Shown: one piece after another, positions 37,053 to 46,400 of the stretch
Layout of the letters: the number at the start of each line of letters is the position of its first letter
Numbering within the stretch: position 1 is the first letter of the stretch
From: Photobacterium sp. TLY01
GTDB lineage: Bacteria > Pseudomonadota > Gammaproteobacteria > Enterobacterales > Vibrionaceae
Reading direction: 5' to 3'
DNA length: 64,000 nucleotides
Assembly: GCF_021432065.1 (NCBI RefSeq)
Contig: NZ_CP090364.1
Location: 2,308,601 to 2,372,600 of the forward strand
Program-made: the position numbers and the translations under genes
The notes under the pieces: model-generated
Told to the model about the DNA's origin: nothing
The model's input: the letters and a program-made list of their open reading frames with translations, nothing else
The model's database searches: none

Positions 37053-38570
37053 TTATACGCCTTCGTTATAAAGTTCCAGATTTGCCAGTTCCTGCTGAAT
37101 CTCACGTTGCGTTTTGGCATCTTCGCTGCGCAGCGTTTCCAGATACTCTAAATACTGCTGATTCACATCGCCCGTGACATAGTTGCCATTAAAGACCGAG
37201 GTCTCGAACAGTTTAATGTCAGGATTGCCCTCTGCAACCGCATCCACCAGATCCTGCAAGTCCTGGAAAATCAGACCGTCTGCGCCGATCATCTTGCAGA
37301 TTTCGTCCACTTCGCGACCATGGGCAATCAGTTCATTGGCGCTTGGCATATCAATGCCGTATACGTTCGGGAACCGAATTTCCGGCGCCGCAGAAGCCAG
37401 GTAGACTTTTTTTGCCCCCGCTTCACGCGCCATTTCAATGATTTGCTCAGAGGTGGTGCCGCGAACAATCGAATCATCGATCAGCAACACGCTCTTGCCC
37501 TTGAACTCTGAGCTGATTGCGTTCAGTTTACGGCGTACCGACTTACGGCGCAGCTGCTGACCCGGCATGATAAAGGTACGGCCGACATAACGGTTCTTCA
37601 CGAAACCCTGACGGTAAGGTTTATCCAGGGTGCGGGCAATTTCCAGCGCACTGTCACAGGAAGTTTCCGGGATCGGAATAACGACATCGATATCCAGATC
37701 ATCCCACTCACGTTTAATTTTCTCACCCAGCTTCTTACCCATATTCAGGCGAGCGCTGTACACAGAAATCTTATCGATGAAAGAGTCCGGACGGGCAAAA
37801 TACACAAACTCGAACACACATGGGTTCAGCGCCGGATTTTCAGCACACTGCTCAGTGAACAGCTGGCCGTCAAAAGTGATATAGACAGCCTCACCCGGCG
37901 CAACATCACGCATGAAATCAAAGCCAACCGCGTCCAGTGCCACTGATTCAGAGGCAACCATATACTCGACTTTCCCTTCAACTTCGCGCTTACCCAGGCA
38001 CAGAGGGCGAATACCGTGCGGGTCGCGGAATGCCATCAGGCCATGCCCGATGACCATAGCCACCACAGCATAGGCACCACGGACTGTTTTGTGGACAGCG
38101 CGAATCGCTGCAAAGATGTCATCAGATGTCAGAGGGTAATTGGTTGCACCTTCCAGCTGATGGGCCAGAACGTTCAGCAGAATTTCCGAGTCGGAAGAAG
38201 TGTTCACATGACGGCGAGCCTGCTCAAAGAGCGAATCTCTGATATCAGCTGCGTTGGTCAGGTTACCATTGTGCGCCAGTGAAATACCGTAAGGAGAGTT
38301 CACATAAAAAGGCTGAGCTTCTGAAGCACTTGAGCTGCCCGCAGTCGGGTAACGAACGTGCCCAAGACCGACAGTCCCCTGCAGACGCTGCATGTGCTTT
38401 GCTTCGAATACGTCACGCACCAGGCCATTGGCCTTACGCAGACGGAAACGATTGCTTTCCAGGGTAACAATACCGGCAGCATCCTGGCCACGGTGCTGCA
38501 GCACGGTCAGTGCATCATAAATAGACTGGTTAACCGGGGTGTTTCCCACGATTCCGACAATACCACACAT
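37053..38570 (-). CDS. purF: Amidophosphoribosyltransferase PurF
   Basis: First enzyme of purine synthesis: glutamine plus PRPP to phosphoribosylamine. The 505-residue protein begins MCGIVGIVG, giving the N-terminal nucleophile Cys after Met removal; the phosphoribosyltransferase loop [14 protein letters not shown] lies near residue 365. Length equals the E. coli enzyme. It ends the pdxB-to-purF block and follows cvpA by 103 bases, with a PurR-type box before cvpA. Confidence 0.97.
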   Translation of the reverse strand: MCGIVGIVGNTPVNQSIYDALTVLQHRGQDAAGIVTLESNRFRLRKANGLVRDVFEAKHMQRLQGTVGLGHVRYPTAGSSSASEAQPFYVNSPYGISLAHNGNLTNAADIRDSLFEQARRHVNTSSDSEILLNVLAHQLEGATNYPLTSDDIFAAIRAVHKTVRGAYAVVAMVIGHGLMAFRDPHGIRPLCLGKREVEGKVEYMVASESVALDAVGFDFMRDVAPGEAVYITFDGQLFTEQCAENPALNPCVFEFVYFARPDSFIDKISVYSARLNMGKKLGEKIKREWDDLDIDVVIPIPETSCDSALEIARTLDKPYRQGFVKNRYVGRTFIMPGQQLRRKSVRRKLNAISSEFKGKSVLLIDDSIVRGTTSEQIIEMAREAGAKKVYLASAAPEIRFPNVYGIDMPSANELIAHGREVDEICKMIGADGLIFQDLQDLVDAVAEGNPDIKLFETSVFNGNYVTGDVNQQYLEYLETLRSEDAKTQREIQQELANLELYNEGV

Positions 38571-38673
38571 GTCCTAAATCCTCGTCATGGATCATCAATA
38601 ATTGCATTGAGTAACAATACGTTAGTTTGTTGCCCTCATACGGTTACTCAATGCAATTAATATAAATCCGGCG

Positions 38674-39165
38674 CTATAACGCGCCGGGAAGAAAACTGGA
38701 ACTCTCTTTCAGGTAAGAGAAAAACCACTCAATTACCACGCCAAACTGCGGGATTAACTGCGACGCCTGCCACCATTCTGCGTCAGCAAAACCGGTAAAA
38801 GCATCCAGAAAAAACAACACAGCTGCAATGATAAGCACACCGCGAAGGGCACCAAACACAATACCCAGTACCCTATCGGTACCAGACAAACCGGTTTTCT
38901 GCACCAGTTGTCCGATCACGTAATTCACGACCGCTCCCACAATCAGTGTGGCAATAAACAATACTGCGATAGCACTGCCATTTCGTATGAGCTCATCCTG
39001 AATATTGGTGAAATACACCGCCAGTTCTTTGTAAAAATTGCTGGCGACAAAAAATGCCGCAAACCAAATCACCAGCGACAGCGCTTCCTTCACAAAACCA
39101 CGGATCAAACTGACCAGTGAAGAAAAGGCAATCACCCCTAAAATGACATAATCAATCCAGATCAT
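38674..39165 (-). CDS. cvpA: CvpA family membrane protein
   Basis: Inner-membrane protein of 163 residues with four hydrophobic helices (starting [25 protein letters not shown]; then [51 protein letters not shown]). The family is needed for colicin V production and envelope homeostasis in enterics. It is the gene just before purF as in E. coli, and is preceded by a PurR-type operator. Confidence 0.93.
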   Translation of the reverse strand: MIWIDYVILGVIAFSSLVSLIRGFVKEALSLVIWFAAFFVASNFYKELAVYFTNIQDELIRNGSAIAVLFIATLIVGAVVNYVIGQLVQKTGLSGTDRVLGIVFGALRGVLIIAAVLFFLDAFTGFADAEWWQASQLIPQFGVVIEWFFSYLKESSSFLPGAL

Positions 39166-39215
39166 CTTCTACTTCATTCTTGTTGTTGGCGCGTATTCTA
39201 ACAGAAAAAATCAGA

Positions 39216-39231
39216 ACGCAAACGTTTACCT
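39216..39231. promoter_or_regulatory. PurR operator upstream of cvpA-purF
   Basis: ACGCAAACGTTTACCT matches the PurR consensus (ACGCAAACGTTTNCNT) at every defined position. It lies about 55 bases before the cvpA start and overlaps the last base of the dedD stop. The E. coli cvpA-purF operon is repressed by PurR from a box in the same place. Confidence 0.88.
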
Positions 39232-39790
39232 AAGGGTTGAGTGGGTTAAATCTGAGCAATTGCCCGTTCAGCCCGGTAAGTTTACGCAAATCGTCTGCTT
39301 TTCCTGACAGTTTATCTTTGTCGATCTCGGGTCCGACTACAACACGTGCCAAATCACCTGGTTTCAGCTGTTTTGGCAGAACGTGTGCCTGATAGCCTTT
39401 GCTTCTGAGTTTCTCGACCAGCTGATGGGCATTCTCAAAATTACGGAACACTCCCAGTTGTATCACCCAGCCACTGTCCGTGTTGCCCGGCTGCGGTTCA
39501 CCCACAGGCTGCGGTTTGACTTCAACCGGCTCTGACACCGATTCGGACAAGGCCGGTTGTCCGGCAATTTGCTCAGTCACTGGCATTGGCGGTAATTCAG
39601 CTTCCGCATCCACAGGTTCCGGGATCGCGGTCATGCTCGCTTCATTCCCGGTCTCAGGCTGGAGTGGAATACTGGCAAACTGCTCCTGGAAGTGCTGCTT
39701 TTTACCATCAAAAAAATCGGGCAGAAAAATCACACCGATTGCGACCAGTACGATCGTTCCGACCAGACGACTCTGAAATTTACTCGCCAC
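39230..39790 (-). CDS. dedD: DedD, SPOR-domain cell division protein
   Basis: Protein of 186 residues: a short cytoplasmic start and one membrane helix (residues 8-26, RLVGTIVLVAIGVIFLPDFF), a long proline- and glutamate-rich periplasmic linker, and a C-terminal SPOR domain (about 108-186, GWVIQLGVFRNFENAHQLVEKLR) that binds denuded septal peptidoglycan. It lies two bases after folC, as in E. coli. Confidence 0.93.
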   Translation of the reverse strand: MASKFQSRLVGTIVLVAIGVIFLPDFFDGKKQHFQEQFASIPLQPETGNEASMTAIPEPVDAEAELPPMPVTEQIAGQPALSESVSEPVEVKPQPVGEPQPGNTDSGWVIQLGVFRNFENAHQLVEKLRSKGYQAHVLPKQLKPGDLARVVVGPEIDKDKLSGKADDLRKLTGLNGQLLRFNPLNP

Positions 39791-39792
39791 AC

Positions 39793-41076
39793 TTACTCCT
39801 GTATCTTGATATAGCTGGATACTTCGCCAACTGTGTGAAACGAACCAAAAACAATGATGACATCGTCGGGTTGCGCCATCATTAATGCCGCCTGATAAGC
39901 CAGCTCAGGAGCCGTATACAGCGCCCCCTGAAACGTCAGATGTGCTGCTATCTCTTGGGCTGAAGCGGCGCGAGGCCCCTGAAGCGAAGCCGGATACCAG
40001 GCATCCACGACCGTTTTCATTTCCACTAAGGTGGATGGGATATCTTTATCGCGCAGCATACCAACCACGCCGTGGATCTTACCGACCGGACGCACATTCT
40101 TCAGCGCCTTCAGCTGGCGAGCCAGATAATTGGCCGAGTGCGGATTATGAGCCACATCAAGCAAAATCAACGGATTATCCGACACTGTTTCCATGCGACC
40201 GGCAAGACGCACTTTAGCTAGACCGGACACAATATGCTGATCACTGATTTCCAGATCGGCAACGCCCAGTGCCATCAGTGCCGTCGCCGCGTTCGGCAAA
40301 GGCAGTGCCGGCAGAGGCAATTGCTCCATGTCGAATGCACCGCACTTCCAGTTCCAGGTCTCCCCGGTCTGCTCATAGGTATACTGATAACCCACCTGAT
40401 ACAACTCGGCACCGATGCTGTCCGCATGAGCGGCCACCGACGCCGGGGGATTAGGCTGACCACACACCGCTGGTTTATCAGCGCGGAAAATCCCCGCTTT
40501 CTCATAGCCAATCACTTCGATATCGCTGCCCAGCCAGTCGACATGATCAATCGCCAGACTGGTGATCACCGAAACATCGTGATCCACGATATTGGTCGCA
40601 TCCAGCCGGCCACCCAATCCGACCTCTAACACCACCACATCGACCTGATGGCTTTTAAAGAGGCTGAGCGCAGCCAGCGTACCGAATTCGAACAGGCTCA
40701 GGCTGATGTCCTGACGGTAGGATTCTACCGTCGCAAAGGCCTGACTGTGTTCACTATCATCCAGCTCCTGACCATTAATGCGTACCCGCTCGTTGTAGCG
40801 CACCAAATGCGGCGAGCTGTATACACCCACGCTGTAACCCGCCTGCAGCAGGATGGCTTCAAGAATAGCGCAGGTTGAGCCTTTACCATTGGTGCCAGCG
40901 ACTGTAATTACAGTCGGTGCCGGTTTGCACAGTCCGGCGCGCTCCCCCACGGCCTGGACACGATCCAGCCCCAGATCGATGGCACTGGTATGAAGATTTT
41001 CCAGATAAAGAAGCCAGTCATTGAGTGGTGACGTCGCCGAAGGCACAAATTGCGGCGTTGCAGAGGTATCAGACAT
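39793..41076 (-). CDS. folC: Dihydrofolate/folylpolyglutamate synthase FolC
   Basis: Mur-ligase-type enzyme of 427 residues that adds pteroate-glutamate bonds. ATP-binding motif TVAGTNGKGST near residue 60; YSSPHLVRYNERVRI; EVGLGGRLDATNIV; LDVAHNPHSA. The genes accD, folC, dedD, cvpA and purF run in the enteric order. A terminator lies between accD and folC, so folC probably has its own promoter in the 216-base gap. Confidence 0.96.
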   Translation of the reverse strand: MSDTSATPQFVPSATSPLNDWLLYLENLHTSAIDLGLDRVQAVGERAGLCKPAPTVITVAGTNGKGSTCAILEAILLQAGYSVGVYSSPHLVRYNERVRINGQELDDSEHSQAFATVESYRQDISLSLFEFGTLAALSLFKSHQVDVVVLEVGLGGRLDATNIVDHDVSVITSLAIDHVDWLGSDIEVIGYEKAGIFRADKPAVCGQPNPPASVAAHADSIGAELYQVGYQYTYEQTGETWNWKCGAFDMEQLPLPALPLPNAATALMALGVADLEISDQHIVSGLAKVRLAGRMETVSDNPLILLDVAHNPHSANYLARQLKALKNVRPVGKIHGVVGMLRDKDIPSTLVEMKTVVDAWYPASLQGPRAASAQEIAAHLTFQGALYTAPELAYQAALMMAQPDDVIIVFGSFHTVGEVSSYIKIQE

Positions 41077-41240
41077 GTAACAGTACTAACTAATGTGATT
41101 AAGATGATGTCGCTTAATGTAGCATGAAGTGCACAGAATTTAACGGTTGAGAACCAAGTGAAGAAAGGAAATGTGGAACAATAACGCGAATTACCGGGCT
41201 GACAGGCCGCTTTTCACCTCAACCTGACATTGACCTGTAC

Positions 41241-41274
41241 AAAAAAACGCCCGGTTTTTAACCAGGCGTTTTTT
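41241..41274 (-). terminator. Intrinsic terminator of accD
   Basis: AACGCC-C-GGTT / AACC-A-GGCGTT stem (one mismatch) with a short loop, A tract on one side and T tract on the other. On the minus strand it follows the accD stop closely. Confidence 0.85.
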
Positions 41275-41292
41275 CATCTTTTAAGCTTTGTC

Positions 41293-42222
41293 TTATGCGG
41301 ATTCGGTATTGCTGTCCGCATCGGCATCTACTGACACCAGCGGCTCCCTTTCAACAGGAACCACGAGCGGAGACTCAGTATTCATCATCTTGGCCAGCAG
41401 GCCGCCAATCCGCTGACGCATTTCACGACGATCAACAATCATATCAATCGCACCATGCTCCAGCAGGAATTCACTGCGCTGGAAGCCTTCCGGCAGTTTC
41501 TCGCGTACTGTCTGCTCGATCACCCGCTGTCCGGCAAAACCAATCAGCGCTTTCGGTTCACCGATATTGATGTCACCCAGCATCGCCAGACTGGCCGAGA
41601 CACCGCCCATAGTCGGGTCTGTCAGCACAGAGAAGAAAGGCAGGCCTTTCGCCGACAAACGCTCCAGTGCCGCACTGGTTTTCGCCATTTGCATCAGCGA
41701 CATCAGCGCTTCCTGCATCCGGGCACCGCCGCTGGCAGAGAAACACACCAGACCACAGTTGTTTGCTATGGCTTCATCAACCGCGCGAACAAACTTGGCA
41801 CCGACGACCGAACCCATAGAACCGCCCATGAAGGAGAATTCAAAGGCACAGGCCACCACAGGCTGCTGCAACAGTGTGCCTTTCATGGCCACCAGCGCAT
41901 CTTTCTCACCGCTGGCTTTCTGGGCTGCTGCAATACGGTCTTTGTATTTTTTCGAGTCACGGAATTTGAGGTGATCTTTCGGCTCCAGCTCCGCAGCAAT
42001 TTCCACCTGACCTTCTTCATCGAGGAAGGTTTCCAGGCGGCGACGAGCTTTCATGCGCATGTGGTGATCACACTTTGGGCAAACTTCCAGATTGCGCTCA
42101 AGATCAGCGTAATAAAGTACCTGTTCACAAGAGGTACATTTCGTCCATACCCCTTCAGGGATAGATGCTTTACGAGACGTTACAATGTTGCTTTTTGTGA
42201 GGATCTTTTCAAGCCAGCTCAT
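41293..42222 (-). CDS. accD: Acetyl-CoA carboxylase, carboxyltransferase beta subunit
   Basis: Protein of 309 residues. The zinc site has Cys29, Cys32, Cys48 and Cys51 (WTKCTSCEQ and EVCPKCDHH); the carboxyltransferase core contains [14 protein letters not shown] and [15 protein letters not shown]. It joins AccA to make malonyl-CoA, the first committed step of fatty-acid synthesis. ATG at 42222 is preceded by AAAGG and matches the family start MSWLEKI; the frame opens 13 codons earlier. A FadR-like site lies upstream. Confidence 0.96.
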   Translation of the reverse strand: MSWLEKILTKSNIVTSRKASIPEGVWTKCTSCEQVLYYADLERNLEVCPKCDHHMRMKARRRLETFLDEEGQVEIAAELEPKDHLKFRDSKKYKDRIAAAQKASGEKDALVAMKGTLLQQPVVACAFEFSFMGGSMGSVVGAKFVRAVDEAIANNCGLVCFSASGGARMQEALMSLMQMAKTSAALERLSAKGLPFFSVLTDPTMGGVSASLAMLGDINIGEPKALIGFAGQRVIEQTVREKLPEGFQRSEFLLEHGAIDMIVDRREMRQRIGGLLAKMMNTESPLVVPVEREPLVSVDADADSNTESA

Positions 42223-42378
42223 GAATGACCTTTCATTTACATCTCCCCCGCCCTGTGGCAAGGGATAATCAATTCGATAATTTCAAGTCCGGAATTAAAA
42301 CACAAACTCGTCTAAGTGTAGATAAAAAACTGGTTGTACCTTGAGGAAATAGCGTGTTAACGGGATCTTAGCTCAAGA

Positions 42379-42395
42379 AACTTGACCGACCAGTG
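42379..42395. promoter_or_regulatory. FadR-like site upstream of accD
   Basis: AACTTGACCGACCAGTG agrees with the FadR consensus (AACTGGTCNGACCAGTT) at 13 of 16 defined positions, with a complete right half. It lies 157 bases before the accD start codon in the gap after truA. FadR is known to activate fatty-acid synthesis genes in other gammaproteobacteria; binding here is inference. Confidence 0.45.
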
Positions 42396-42501
42396 AAAGC
42401 CCGGCTGACCCGCTCTCGCTCACATTTCACACAATTTCTGCAGACTCTGCCTGCAAGGCAAGCAGCCCGACAGCAAGAGTCTGTCAAAACAGGCCGCCCG
42501 C

Positions 42502-43281
42502 TTACAAAAAGAGCGGTCCAGCCGGAACATCTGGCAAATCATAGACCTCAGGATAATCAACTTCAACCAGGTACAAACCTTCTGCTTTGGCGGTCGCACC
42601 CGCTAACGTACGATCTTTTTTCGCCAGCAGCCACTGAATCCATTCAGGTTTTTCTTCACCCCGTCCCACTTTAATCAAGCTGCCTGTGATATTACGCACC
42701 ATATGATGAACAAAGGCATTGGCCTTGATATCAATGATGACGTAATGCCCCTGACGGGTGACATTCAGGTGCATCACATTACGCCATGGGCTGCGGGACT
42801 GGCAAAACACCGCCCGGAACGAGGTAAAATCATTCTCGCCCAGCAGGTACTGTCCGGCCTGATGCATTTTCTCGGCATCCAGCTCACCGTGATAGTGGCT
42901 GATCCCCGAACCAAGGATAGCAGGCCTAAGCGCGTGATTGTAAATGACATAACGATAGCGTCTGGCGGTGGCGCTGAAACGGGCATGGAACTCATCCGGC
43001 ACTTCCTTTGCCCAGCGCACAGCAATATCTTTGGGCAAATGGGCGTTGGTGCCCATCGTCCAGGCCACCAGCTTACGCGGCGTATCGCAATCAAAGTGCA
43101 CCACTTGCCCGGTGCCGTGCACACCGGCATCAGTACGACCGGCGCATTGTACCTCTATGGTCTGGTTGGCGATCTTGCTCAGCGCTTTTTCCAGCCTGCC
43201 CTGAACACTGTCAACGTCACGCTGACGCTGCCAACCAAAATAGCGGCTCCCGTCGTACTCAATTCCTAAGGCAATTCGCAT
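42502..43281 (-). CDS. truA: tRNA pseudouridine(38-40) synthase TruA
   Basis: Enzyme of 259 residues modifying the tRNA anticodon stem. The catalytic aspartate is Asp51 in [19 protein letters not shown]; the start [19 protein letters not shown] and [15 protein letters not shown] complete the family pattern. The gene follows fimV on the minus strand, but a terminator between them suggests a separate promoter. Confidence 0.96.
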   Translation of the reverse strand: MRIALGIEYDGSRYFGWQRQRDVDSVQGRLEKALSKIANQTIEVQCAGRTDAGVHGTGQVVHFDCDTPRKLVAWTMGTNAHLPKDIAVRWAKEVPDEFHARFSATARRYRYVIYNHALRPAILGSGISHYHGELDAEKMHQAGQYLLGENDFTSFRAVFCQSRSPWRNVMHLNVTRQGHYVIIDIKANAFVHHMVRNITGSLIKVGRGEEKPEWIQWLLAKKDRTLAGATAKAEGLYLVEVDYPEVYDLPDVPAGPLFL

Positions 43282-43360
43282 GTCTGCACTCTTACTTGTC
43301 TGAAAACCCTGCCAGCCTGCGCTGGCAAAGCGAAAGCAGGGATTATAAAAAAAGCGCTAA

Positions 43361-43389
43361 AAGAAAAGAAGTCCGCATCAGCGGACTTC
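43361..43389 (-). terminator. Intrinsic terminator of fimV
   Basis: Perfect nine-bp stem GAAGTCCGC / GCGGACTTC with a four-base loop; on the minus strand TTTTCTTTT follows. It lies about 22 bases after the fimV stop. Confidence 0.92.
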
Positions 43390-43410
43390 CTGTTCAGAGT
43401 GATGAAATGA

Positions 43411-46400
43411 TCAGCGATCCATCTTTAATAACAGATTCGCGGCTTCCCGGCTGACATCGCCATCACCGTTCTCAGCCACATCTTCCAGCAAGAAAAATGC
43501 CCCATCGGTGTCATTCATTTCCAGATAAGCTTTGGCCAGATCCAGTTTACTGGCGTACTCACCCGCACCGTCAACGTCAATCTCACCAATGCCTGCCAGC
43601 ACATCCGGGAACTCATCCAACCCCACATCCAGCTTCAGCGGCGCAGAATCCAGTTCAGGATCCGATTCCCCTTCCAGCTCTTTCATCAGTTCATCAATAC
43701 TGATATAGGGCTCGTTGTCACGGGCCGAGGCAATCAGCTGGCTGTCTGCCTGAGCAGACTCTGGGCCATCCATTACATCGTCAGCCTGTTCAGACAACGA
43801 CGGCTGCTCACCCCAATCCTCACTTTCCAGTTCAGGTTCAGGAATATCGGCTCCCCAGATGGCGCTTTCTTCCGGCGACAACTCCTGCTCTTCCAATTCC
43901 GACAGCGGCACACTGTCGTGTAACAGCCACTGTTCGTGCTCAAATTCCTCAGCATTGTCCAGCTCTGCCTGAGGCTCAGCATGAAATGAAGGCTCAGCCT
44001 GATATTGGGGCTCAGCCACACTGCCATCCGCAGCAAGCGCGATTTCATGCGCATCATCGGATGGCTCGTTGTCGGTACGGATATTGTCGGTCTGAAGATT
44101 TTCTGACTGAATGTTATCCGTCTGGATGCTCTCGGACTGGTGACTATCGTCCGGCATCCGGGGCCATTCAGCATCGGCTGTCAGCTCAGTATCCGTCCCG
44201 TCTTGAGTGCGGATTGAAGGCAGTGTCTCATCGGACTGAAAATCCTCAACAGCCTGCATGGCAGGCAGATCAAGCTCAGGTTCCGCCAGCAGGGCCGCCA
44301 TATCCAGTCCGGCAGAGTCGATCAGCTCATCACGCCAGGCTTCGTTCGACTGTGGTTGTGGCTGCAATGGTGATGCTGGCTCGGGCTCAGGCTGAAATTG
44401 GGCCTCTTCACCGTACTTCAGTTCCTGCTCGTACTGCTCCAGCTCCATCTGCTCTTCAAACGAAGCATTCAATGCATCATCTTCGTCAAACTCTGGCAAG
44501 GTCGCCGGATCGATCACCGCATATTCGTACTGAGGTTTGCCATGCATCGGCACGGCTTGCCCGCCATTCTCTTGCAAATCTGCCGCGTGCGAATCAGTTT
44601 CTTGTATAGAAGCCGCTTCTGACAGTGCTGAAGCATCCTGCTTCGGCTGACTCTCAGTCAGGCCGCCATTACGTTCAACGGCTTGCGCCGCCAGTTGCAA
44701 CTGTTCCGAGACTTTATTGAGCGCCGCCTGAGCGTCATCGTCAGACCAGTCCTTCTCATGCGCATCGTCTTCCCATGCGACGGCTTCAGGATCCAGTAAC
44801 GCGGCTTCTTCATCAAACTCAGGAAATTCATCCAGATTGAACACAGGCTCCTGACGTCCGGCAACAGCCTCCTCCCAAGCAGGATCGAGTGTTGCTTCTG
44901 GCTGCTCCGCGGCCGCATCAGGCTCTGGCGATGGCGCGGGTTCATCGGCCACAGCAGATCCAGCAGCCGCCAGCGGTGTCGTCAAGGGTGTGTCATCGCG
45001 GGACTGATCAGCCTGAACCGCTTTCTGGTACCGGTTCTGTTCTATCAGCTGGCTGGCTTCATCACTGTTGTGGTGCCATGGCGCGGTTTCACTCTCTGGG
45101 TTCTCCGCCAGCGCTGTATCGGAAAGTGCCTGATCAGGTTCAGCCGCCACATCGGGTGCAGCGAACTCCGCACTCTGCGGGGAGCTTGTTTCTGCTTCAG
45201 GCTCAGGCTCGTGATCCTGACTGTCAGCAACAGATGCTTCGCTGTGTAAAACAGATTCATCGGCGACGTCTGTAGGGTCAGAATCAATGCGTTCAGGGAC
45301 TGTATCTGCAACCTCTGTCTCTTCAGAATCAGCCTTCTGCGCTTGACCCTTCTCAGTTTCAGCAATCTCGTCTTCCGCTCTGAGTTCCGGGGCGAAATCC
45401 GGGCGGTCAGCCTCTGCAGCAACGACATCATCAGTCTGAGCATCACTCAGCAGACTATCGAGATCATCCTGTGGTGTGCTCGTCTCTGCCACCCGTTCAT
45501 CCGAAATGACAGGAACTTCCGGCTCTGAGTCCAGCACGGTTGCCGGCTCATCCGCTTCATCTGCTGCAGCCGAAGCCGCCGTCTCTGATGCGGTCTCAGC
45601 CATACGCTCCGCATCAGGAGCATCAGTATCAGTTTCAGTTTCATGAAAGCCGGCATCATCAAGGCCTGCATCAGAAACCGGGGGTTCAGTGCCACTTAAA
45701 ACCGGGTCATCGCCGTCAGCCATGCGCTCAGGATATGCTTCTGACAGCTCTGCCAGTGTCTCCGTGTCATCCAGTTCACTTAAGTGCTCATCGACGGTTT
45801 TTTTTTCAGCAAAGATCAGATCGTCGATGTCATCCGTACTGAGCGTATTCTCTTCCTGTGATGCGGTTAGCCAGGATGATTCCGCGTCCTGAGGCTCTTC
45901 GTCGTCCAGTGTCAGCAGCTCATCGAAAACATCTTTGTCTTCATCGGCGTTTTCTTCGGTATCCAGCTCAGGATCGATCTGCGTGTTGGGGGTCTCTTCA
46001 TCCAGCAACTCATCCAGCAAGGCTGTACTGTTTTCATCCAGTTCAAAATCGCTGTCAGCATCGCTTTCCCGCTCATCAATCAGCTCGTCCAGCAACTCAG
46101 TGCTGCTGGCATCCAGGTTGAAATCGGCATTGAGATCGTCCAGCCCCCAGTCCTCTTCCGCACTGTCATCCCGGGAGCTGTCAGCCTGAATATTGTTAAC
46201 CGCAGGACTGACAGGCGCGTGCTGCTCGTCATCTTCGCGTTCAAAATCCTGCATCAGTTCATTGAGGATGTCCTGATCCAGCATGCCAAGTTCAATACTG
46301 TCGGCTTTATGACCGGTCAGTTCACTGTCGGCAAAGGCATCGAACAGATCGTCATTACGCTTGTCCTCAACGGGCTTTGCCGGCGATACGTCCTCGTCAT

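Noticed and set aside
41455..42228. Plus-strand frame of 257 codons antisense to accD
   Set aside because: Complement of a conserved essential gene; no start context.
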